From an uncultured Acidimicrobiales bacterium (GTDB lineage: Bacteria; Actinomycetota; Acidimicrobiia; Acidimicrobiales; SHLQ01): a stretch of 64,000 nucleotides of DNA. Positions 58,829 to 64,000 of this stretch are shown here, one piece after another (position 1 is the stretch's first letter; each line of letters starts with the position of its first letter). Both the position numbers and the translations under genes were made by a program. The notes below the pieces were generated by a model. It was not told the DNA's origin. It worked only from the letters and a program-made list of their open reading frames with translations, and ran no database searches. The stretch spans positions 113,227 to 177,226 of the forward strand of contig CALLQB010000023.1 of the NCBI GenBank assembly GCA_938015295.1. The letters are read 5' to 3'.

Positions 58829-59800
58829 GTGGCTTTGATCACGCCTACGACCTACCGGAAGCTCACCGGCTTCGCCCTCGGCTCGCTCGCGCTCATCATT
58901 GTGACGGGCGCCACGGTGCGACTTACCGGCTCTGGCCTGGGATGTTCAGACTGGCCCACTTGCGAGCAGAACCAACTGGTTGCGGATCTTGAGTTCCATC
59001 CAATGGTCGAGTTCATCAACCGACTGGTCACCGGTCTTGTGTCGATCGCCGCCATATTTGCGGTGCTTGGTTCGCTGCGCCGCACGCCAAAGCGGCCAGA
59101 TCTCACCCGGTGGTCGTGGGGACTCGTGCTCGGTGTTATCGCGCAGATCATCATCGGCATGTTCGTCGTCACCCTCGAACTCGACCCGCGGCTTGTGCTT
59201 CTCCACTTCCTCGTTTCGATGGTGCTCATCTGGAATGCAGTGGTGCTCCATCACCGCGCTGGCCTGCCGGACTCACTTTTTGGCGACGAATCAACGGGAG
59301 TGATCTCGAGGCCCGAAAGATCAAACAACGCCTTGCGTGCACTGCTTTGGCCCGCACGCGTGCTCACCGTCGTAACGATGTACGTCATTGTCGTCGGCAC
59401 GCTCGTAACCGGGTCAGGGCCCCATACCGGAAACCAGCGAGACTCCGGCGAACCCATCGACAGGCTGCCCTTCGCCATTCGTGAGGTCACGATGGCCCAC
59501 AGTGTGGGTGTCATCATCTTGCTTTGCCTGGTGTTGTTTACGGTGTGGCTTGTCCGCAAACAGCGGCTCATGGCGCTCCTGCAAAAGGAGCTTGGCGAGC
59601 TCCTCGCGGCAATCTTGGTACAGGGGGCGATTGGCTACACGCAGTACTTCACCGGCGTGCCCGCCTTTCTGGTCGGCCTACACATCATCGGCGCCATCGT
59701 CGTGTGGGTCGCCGTGCTTCGACTCCACCTGCGCATCGGCTGGGGAGCGCCTGCGAACACCAGCGTTCCGCGTCGCCGCGTCGTGGCAGCAGCCACATAA
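58829..59800 (+). CDS. ctaA: Haem A synthase
   Basis: 323 aa, GTG start. Eight helices in two four-helix halves, with haem-binding histidines in EFHPMVEFINRLVTG (EHHR-like), LLHFLVSM, MAHSVGVI and LHIIGAIVVW. ATVRLTGSGLGCSDWPTCEQ contains the cysteine pair of actinobacterial and Bacillus CtaA. It oxidises haem O to haem A for the oxidase operon. It is followed by clpS after six bases. Confidence 0.93.
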   Translation: MALITPTTYRKLTGFALGSLALIIVTGATVRLTGSGLGCSDWPTCEQNQLVADLEFHPMVEFINRLVTGLVSIAAIFAVLGSLRRTPKRPDLTRWSWGLVLGVIAQIIIGMFVVTLELDPRLVLLHFLVSMVLIWNAVVLHHRAGLPDSLFGDESTGVISRPERSNNALRALLWPARVLTVVTMYVIVVGTLVTGSGPHTGNQRDSGEPIDRLPFAIREVTMAHSVGVIILLCLVLFTVWLVRKQRLMALLQKELGELLAAILVQGAIGYTQYFTGVPAFLVGLHIIGAIVVWVAVLRLHLRIGWGAPANTSVPRRRVVAAAT

Positions 59801-59806
59801 CCCGGC

Positions 59807-60136
59807 ATGCTGGTACACAACATGTTGACCGCACTACCTCCCGTCGCGACAGCGCCACACCCGATGATCGTCGACGAACCTCGCCTCGACGACGAGCTCG
59901 ATCTCGACACGCCGTGGGTCGTCATTGTGTGGAACGACCCCATCAACCTCATGTCGTATGTCACGTTCGTGCTGCAGAAACTTTTTGGCTTCAGCAACGA
60001 AAAGGCCACAGAACTGATGCTCGACGTGCACGAAAAAGGTAAAGCGGTTGTGTCCACCGGCACGAGAGAGAAGGCCGAACTCGACGTCTTCCGCCTCCAC
60101 GAACATGGCCTCTGGGCCACGATGCAGCAGGACTGA
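59807..60136 (+). CDS. clpS: ClpS adaptor protein
   Basis: 109 aa. Core signature [25 protein letters not shown] and [13 protein letters not shown] with substrate-pocket residues, ending in [10 protein letters not shown]. It delivers N-end-rule substrates to ClpAP/ClpCP. The N-terminus before DELDLDTPW is variable; a shorter start at the second Met (59822) is possible. Confidence 0.93.
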   Translation: MLVHNMLTALPPVATAPHPMIVDEPRLDDELDLDTPWVVIVWNDPINLMSYVTFVLQKLFGFSNEKATELMLDVHEKGKAVVSTGTREKAELDVFRLHEHGLWATMQQD

Positions 60137-60147
60137 CGGCAGCACAG

Positions 60148-60642
60148 ATGAATCTGTTTCGTAAGGGCCCCTTTGTTCTCGCAAGTGACGGCACCGTCAC
60201 CGTCAATCTTGACGACGACGAGCGCGGCCTGCTCGGCCACGTCTTTCGCGAGCTTCGCGAGCTACTGCTTCTCGACGACGACCAGGGCCTTCGACGCCTG
60301 TATCCCGCCGCGTATCCTAACGATGCCGAGCGCGACGCTGGCTACCATGCCCTGGTGCACGGCGAGCTGCTCGAAAAGCGACTTTCCGCGCTCGACGAAG
60401 TCGAGGCGACGCTTGACAACACAAGTCTTTCACCCGAGCAGCTCAACCTCTGGATGACCACCATCAACGAGGTTCGCCTGGTGTTGGGCACCAAACTCGA
60501 CGTCAGCGAAGACGACACCGACTTCGATCCCGAGGCGCCAAACGCGCACGCAGTCGCGGTGTATATGCACCTTGGTTGGCTTCTCGAATGTGTCGTGAGC
60601 GCCCTGATGGGCACGCTTCCAGAACCCACCGACAACAACTAA
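60148..60642 (+). CDS. DUF2017-family protein
   Basis: 164 aa. Acidic helical protein matching the DUF2017 family (VNLDDDERGLLGHVFRELRELL; HGELLEKRLSALDEVEATLD; WMTTINEVRLVLGTKLDV), which sits right after clpS in most actinomycetes. Its function is unknown; co-conservation suggests a link to Clp proteolysis. Eleven bases follow clpS. The tail overlaps the convergent GGDEF–EAL gene by four. Confidence 0.9.
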   Translation: MNLFRKGPFVLASDGTVTVNLDDDERGLLGHVFRELRELLLLDDDQGLRRLYPAAYPNDAERDAGYHALVHGELLEKRLSALDEVEATLDNTSLSPEQLNLWMTTINEVRLVLGTKLDVSEDDTDFDPEAPNAHAVAVYMHLGWLLECVVSALMGTLPEPTDNN

Positions 60643-62648
60643 GCGGCAGGCCTCGACTCGACCGACACAACGGGGAACGGAATCTCGTCGGCAACCATCG
60701 CTTCAAACTCGGCGAGTGGCACGGCGGGCGAATAGAGGAAACCCTGCGCGGCGCGCACGCCGAGTTCTCGTAGCAGCGACGCCTGTTCGCCGGTTTCTAC
60801 GCCCTCGGCGACGACCCAAAGCTCCATGCCCCGAGCGAGTTCAACAATCGCCGAGACGACCGATCTGGCTGCAACGCTGGTCTCGATTTTCCAGACAAAG
60901 TCGCGGTCGATTTTGATGCCGTCGAGCGGGAGTTCGGTAAGCAGCGAAAGCGGCGAATCACCCACACCGAGATCGTCGAACATGATTTGCGCCCCAGCGT
61001 CGCGGGCCCTCGACAAGAGTTCTTTCGCTTCATCCAAATCGCTGATGGTGCCGTTTTCGGTTATCTCGAGCAGCAGGCCTTTCAGCATTCCTGATGCCGA
61101 ACGGGCCGACGGCATAACCCGCGCGATAGCTGCCGGCGGCACATTGACCGAAATTGCGCAGTTCGCCAGCACCTCGCTGCGGATTCGCGAGTCGGTGATC
61201 TGTTCGAGCACGGCAAGGCTGATGTCGCCCACCAGGTTTGCCTGCTCTGCCAGCTCGATGAATTGGCCGGCGACACGGAGTCCATCGGGGTGGTGCCAGC
61301 GAGCCAGCGCTTCGCCCCCGACGATGGCGCCGGTATCGAGCGACACGAAAGGCTGCACATAGGCAACGATTTGACCGGTTCGCAATGCGCTGCGCAGTTC
61401 GAGCTCGTCGTCGGCCCGCGAGTCGACCGATGCCCGCAGGTCGCTATCGAATACCTCGACCCGGTTTCGGCCGTTTTCTTTCGCTTTGTACAACGCAACA
61501 TCGGCGAATCGCAGTAAGTCTTCGCCGCTTTCATCGTCGTTGCCCGTCGCAACACCGATACTGATGCCAGCTTGAATTTCGCGTCCGGCAACGCGAAACG
61601 GCTCGTCAAACAGTTCGCGGATGCTTTTGGCTATTTCCGTCGCCTCGCTGGCACACAAAAGATGCGGCAGAACCACGGTCAGCTCATCGCCGCCGAGCCT
61701 TGCCAAACTTGCCGACTTCGGCAGCACGGTCGAAACGCGCCCGCCCACTGCTTTGAGTAGCTCGTCGCCCGCACCATGACCCAACGAGTCGTTGACCACC
61801 TTGAAGTTGTCGAGATCCAGAAACAAAAGGCCGGTTGTTTCCTCCGGGAGCTGCGCAGCCAGCGCTTCTTCCAGTCGATTGAGCCCGCCAAGGCGGTTGA
61901 GTAAGCCGGTGAGTGAATCGTGGTCCGCCCGGAAGCTCAGCTTCTGGTTGGCGAGTCGCAGTAGTTCCTGCTCTTCGTGCAGCGTGTCGACGAGGCGCGC
62001 GTTTCTCAGAGCGAGCGCGGCTGCTCGTTCGTGACCGTTGCAATTGATGCGGCGCAGGCCTGCCGCAAATGGCACAGAGTACAAAAAGACGCCCGCGTAC
62101 GTCAGCCCGATCTCGCCGCCATTGAGCCAGAAGCCAAACGCGACGAGGACGATAAACGGCGCGACAAACGCCCAGAACGCCGAGCGGACCGACGAGCAAA
62201 ACACGGTCGTGGCCGCAAGCACCGACAACATCAATGCACCGAGGAAGGCTCGCCATACGGGCACCTCAGGCATGGCGACGAGCGGAAGGAGCCCCCACAT
62301 CAGACCGCCGGTGGCTTGACCGAACAACACCTTTCGCAACCACATGGGTGCGTTGACATCGGCGTCGGGGGCAAAGGTCCGGTAGTGCGCCCCAAAGAGG
62401 AACGTCAGACACGCCACGACCCAAAGAGCGACAACGCTGAACGCAACGTCAGCGGCGAGCCAAAGAATTCCTGCGAACAAGAGGAGACTGCTCGGCGAAG
62501 CAACGATCGAAAAGCGCATCGACTGCGCAAGCGTTTCGCGCAGCGGCGCCTGCACCGCTGGGTCGTTGCGTTCTTCGGGTGTCAGCCCGCTTCCGGCAAA
62601 GACATCACGAATAGTTTGCCAGAGCACCATGACACTTGTCATCGGCAT
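60639..62648 (-). CDS. Membrane GGDEF–EAL protein (c-di-GMP turnover)
   Basis: 669 aa. About six hydrophobic segments (40–190), a helical linker, GGDEF domain (DSLTGLLNRLGGL, DLDNFKVVNDSLGHGAGDELL, RLGGDELTVVL), then EAL domain: GGEALARWHHPDG, CAISVNVPPAAIA, LLLEITENG, FDDLGVGDSPLSLL, DGIKIDRDF and AEGVETGEQA. Both active sites are essentially complete (GGDEL; EAL with two Glu, Asn, Asp-Asp and Lys), so it may make and break c-di-GMP. No PAS domain. It is downstream of the tRNA pair and its terminator. Confidence 0.92.
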   Translation of the reverse strand: MPMTSVMVLWQTIRDVFAGSGLTPEERNDPAVQAPLRETLAQSMRFSIVASPSSLLLFAGILWLAADVAFSVVALWVVACLTFLFGAHYRTFAPDADVNAPMWLRKVLFGQATGGLMWGLLPLVAMPEVPVWRAFLGALMLSVLAATTVFCSSVRSAFWAFVAPFIVLVAFGFWLNGGEIGLTYAGVFLYSVPFAAGLRRINCNGHERAAALALRNARLVDTLHEEQELLRLANQKLSFRADHDSLTGLLNRLGGLNRLEEALAAQLPEETTGLLFLDLDNFKVVNDSLGHGAGDELLKAVGGRVSTVLPKSASLARLGGDELTVVLPHLLCASEATEIAKSIRELFDEPFRVAGREIQAGISIGVATGNDDESGEDLLRFADVALYKAKENGRNRVEVFDSDLRASVDSRADDELELRSALRTGQIVAYVQPFVSLDTGAIVGGEALARWHHPDGLRVAGQFIELAEQANLVGDISLAVLEQITDSRIRSEVLANCAISVNVPPAAIARVMPSARSASGMLKGLLLEITENGTISDLDEAKELLSRARDAGAQIMFDDLGVGDSPLSLLTELPLDGIKIDRDFVWKIETSVAARSVVSAIVELARGMELWVVAEGVETGEQASLLRELGVRAAQGFLYSPAVPLAEFEAMVADEIPFPVVSVESRPAA

Positions 62649-62683
62649 GGCAGTGGGTCGAGCTTGAGCCGTCCAAAACCACG

Positions 62684-62715
62684 CAGGTCAGCGCCGTGTA
62701 AGCGGCACTGACCTG
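62684..62715 (-). terminator. Rho-independent terminator after the tRNA pair
   Basis: On the minus strand, CAGGTCAGTGCCG and CGGCGCTGACCTG form a 13-pair stem (one G·U) with a six-base loop, followed by CGTGGTTTTGG. It lies seven bases past the CCA end of tRNA-Phe. The T-run is short but the stem is very strong. Confidence 0.75.
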
Positions 62716-62721
62716 TTTCGT

Positions 62722-62798
62722 GTGGTGGTCGGGCGGGGCGTCGATCCCCGGACCTACCGCTTTTCAGGCGGTCGCTCTGCCGACTGAGCTACCCGACC
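62722..62798 (-). tRNA. tRNA-Phe (GAA anticodon)
   Basis: Acceptor GGTCGGG/CCCGACC, D arm GTAGCTCAGTCGGCAGAGC, anticodon loop CTGAAAA (GAA), T loop in GGGG–ATCGACG–CCCC, discriminator A. The terminal CCA is encoded (62722–62724). Transcribed after tRNA-Asp. Confidence 0.95.
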
Positions 62799-62829
62799 AG
62801 GGCATTTTCGGTGGGCTATCCGAAAGTAG

Positions 62830-62904
62830 CGGTCCTGACGAGATTTGAACTCGCGACCTCCGCCTTGACAGGGCGGCGTGCACTCCAAACTGCACCACAG
62901 GACC
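62830..62904 (-). tRNA. tRNA-Asp (GTC anticodon)
   Basis: Acceptor GGTCCTG/CAGGACC, anticodon loop CTGTCAA (GTC), T arm GCGAG–TTCAAAT–CTCGT, discriminator G. CCA is not encoded. It is 31 bases upstream of tRNA-Phe, in the same transcript. Confidence 0.95.
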
Positions 62905-63130
62905 TTTGCCACTCAGTTTCTCCGCCGAAGCGGAACTCCCTGAGAGACCTTTATGTATTGTCACTTACCAGGCCCGGCACCTTGCGGTTCCGGTTCCGGT
63001 TGCGCCATCGGCGCTCCCGGCAGGCTCACTACTATAGAGGCACTGAGGCGGCGGACGTCACCGGAGATTGCACGAATTTTCGGATTTCTTCTGAGACGTC
63101 CGTGCAGCTGGTCACCCTGGTGTTGAGTCG
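62905..63130. other. Non-coding region upstream of the tRNA pair
   Basis: 226 bases between the helicase stop (63131) and tRNA-Asp. The minus strand shows AT-rich boxes (CTATAGTAG near 63030 and ATACATAAAG near 62955) that could be promoter elements for the tRNAs, and three GGTTCC-like units near 62990–63002. No reading frame here looks real. Confidence 0.35.
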
Positions 63131-64000
63131 CTATTCGGTGACGATCCCCTCATCGATGAGTCGCTCGGACACAAAACGCCCTCGCGGCTCAAACCGGTAC
63201 TGCGAGAAGGCTTTCTCGAACTCGAGATTGATGCCATCGGCTCCGGTCCGATTCTTCTCGATCGTAAACACCACGAATTTCTTGAATTCTTCGGCGTTGA
63301 TGGGATCGAAGGCGATGTGTTTGCGTGAGACAGCAGTCCATTTGGAGTTGAGCATCATCACGACGTCGCTCTCGTAGCCGAGGCTCTGCGCGCCGCGAAG
63401 GTGTTCGAGGCGCACGCGTTTGCGGTCGAGTCCGGCGCCGGTTGCGGCGGCGATGGCCAGCATGGTCACCGGGTAGTCGATGGCCACCTGCTTCAGCCCT
63501 TCGGCGACGATACGAATGTGTTCTTGTTCGTCGTGGTCGCCGCTGAAGTCGGGCACTTTTTGGATGTAGTCGACCACAAGCAGCGCACGTTCGGTTGCGT
63601 GGTGCGCAACCAACTCTTCGAGCATCGCCAGGTCGGTGCGTTTGGTCGAACCCGAAACGATGACCAAGTTGTGAGCGTAGGTTTCCATGCGAGAGAGCGC
63701 AGCTCGCACCAGCGGGTGCCGTCCGACTTCGTCGTTGATCACCCATTGGCCGTTCATGACGCGCTGCACAACATGAGCGACGTCAGACGACAACCCGTCG
63801 CCAGCTCCTTGGCCGATGCCAAGCATGCCAACCTCCATGGCAAAGAGGCGGCCGAGCATGGTGGCTTCGTCGTGTTCGTAGCTCACAACGACAGCGGTGG
63901 TGCCAGCCATCGCTGCGCTGCGCGCCCACTGAAGGCCAGCGACAGTTTTACCAACGCCGGGCCTTCCGCCGATAACGATCATGTCGTGGAGTCGAAGGCC
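63131..64000 (-). CDS. DnaB-like replicative helicase, C-terminal part (5' end outside window)
   Basis: At least 289 aa, open to the right edge in frame (GLRLHDMIVIGGRPGVGKT). RecA-type core of SF4 helicases: Walker A GGRPGVGKT, VVVSYEHDEATMLGRLFAME (H1a-like with Glu), Walker B LLVVDYIQKV, arginine-rich H4 region LRGAQSLGYESDVVMMLN, and IEKNRTGADGINLEFEKAFSQYRF, the usual DnaB end. Several positions differ from typical DnaB (Ser/Thr-rich VSGSTKRTDL, AAATGAG for the Q-loop), so it may be a divergent DnaB or a paralogue. The start and N-terminal domain cannot be judged. Confidence 0.85.
   Translation of the reverse strand, partial: GLRLHDMIVIGGRPGVGKTVAGLQWARSAAMAGTTAVVVSYEHDEATMLGRLFAMEVGMLGIGQGAGDGLSSDVAHVVQRVMNGQWVINDEVGRHPLVRAALSRMETYAHNLVIVSGSTKRTDLAMLEELVAHHATERALLVVDYIQKVPDFSGDHDEQEHIRIVAEGLKQVAIDYPVTMLAIAAATGAGLDRKRVRLEHLRGAQSLGYESDVVMMLNSKWTAVSRKHIAFDPINAEEFKKFVVFTIEKNRTGADGINLEFEKAFSQYRFEPRGRFVSERLIDEGIVTE

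Noticed and set aside
1..64000. CRISPR arrays, prophage, insertion sequences, integrons
   Set aside because: No regularly spaced repeats, transposase, integrase or phage structural genes seen; the repeats found are short local tandem duplications.

Overview
The window reads as chromosomal DNA of a high-GC Gram-positive bacterium, most likely an actinomycete of the class Acidimicrobiia (aquatic/marine type). This is inferred from four things: a clpS–DUF2017 pair, a caa3-type oxidase operon with its CtaA/CtaB/CtaG assembly genes, an F420-type luciferase-like oxidoreductase next to CaiB, crotonase and P450 genes, and actinobacterial promoter and start-codon habits (many GTG starts, 1–4 base gene overlaps). 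There is no phage, insertion sequence, CRISPR array or plasmid backbone, and coding density is very high.

Layout. 0–11.4 kb is signalling and cell surface: a secreted acidic protein divergent from an OmpR-type two-component system, a class V PLP enzyme divergent from a SoxR-like regulator, an acetyltransferase, a wall/membrane-anchored beta-helix protein co-encoded with a histidine-kinase-like protein that has lost its catalytic residues, a GGDEF protein and a small RTX-repeat protein. 11.5–14.2 kb holds an unknown protein, tRNA-Lys, a crotonase and a CoA transferase. 14.2–24.1 kb is one long minus-strand run, nearly all with overlapping ends: a shortened B12/radical-SAM protein, a methyltransferase, a polar amino-acid ABC transporter, two DoxX proteins, three glycosyltransferases and an MFS transporter. 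A lipoprotein of the ADP-ribosylglycohydrolase family diverges from it.

25.1–37.7 kb is an accessory metabolic locus. A TetR regulator diverges from a six-gene plus-strand operon: a DegT/ColD-like PLP enzyme with His in place of the Schiff-base Lys, three SDRs, a Gfo/Idh/MocA dehydrogenase and a TIM-barrel isomerase. It meets tail to tail a five-gene minus-strand operon: amidohydrolase, MerB-like protein, amidohydrolase, PhyH dioxygenase and LLM oxidoreductase. That second operon diverges from a phosphotransferase. The same 19-base palindrome, TAACTATGGGYCATAGTTA, sits in front of both divergent promoters, so the whole locus is probably one TetR regulon. I do not recognise the pathway.

37.7–48.9 kb is mixed housekeeping and metabolic: a GT-C transferase, an SMP-30 lactonase-like protein, a P450, an alpha/beta hydrolase, a K+-channel-like protein, a UbiB-like kinase, a YgjP-like peptidase, a histidine phosphatase, a CrcB pair, a methyltransferase and SerS. 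49.0–59.8 kb is the caa3 oxidase locus. Besides the complete active set (subunit II with fused cytochrome c, I, III, IV, CtaG), it carries upstream a second I–III–IV set. Its subunit I is homologous from end to end but has lost all six haem/copper-ligand histidines and the cross-linking tyrosine. This apparently inactive oxidase module is the most unusual thing I see. 59.8–64 kb holds clpS, DUF2017, a GGDEF–EAL protein, tRNA-Phe and tRNA-Asp with a terminator, and the C-terminal part of a DnaB-like helicase running off the right edge.
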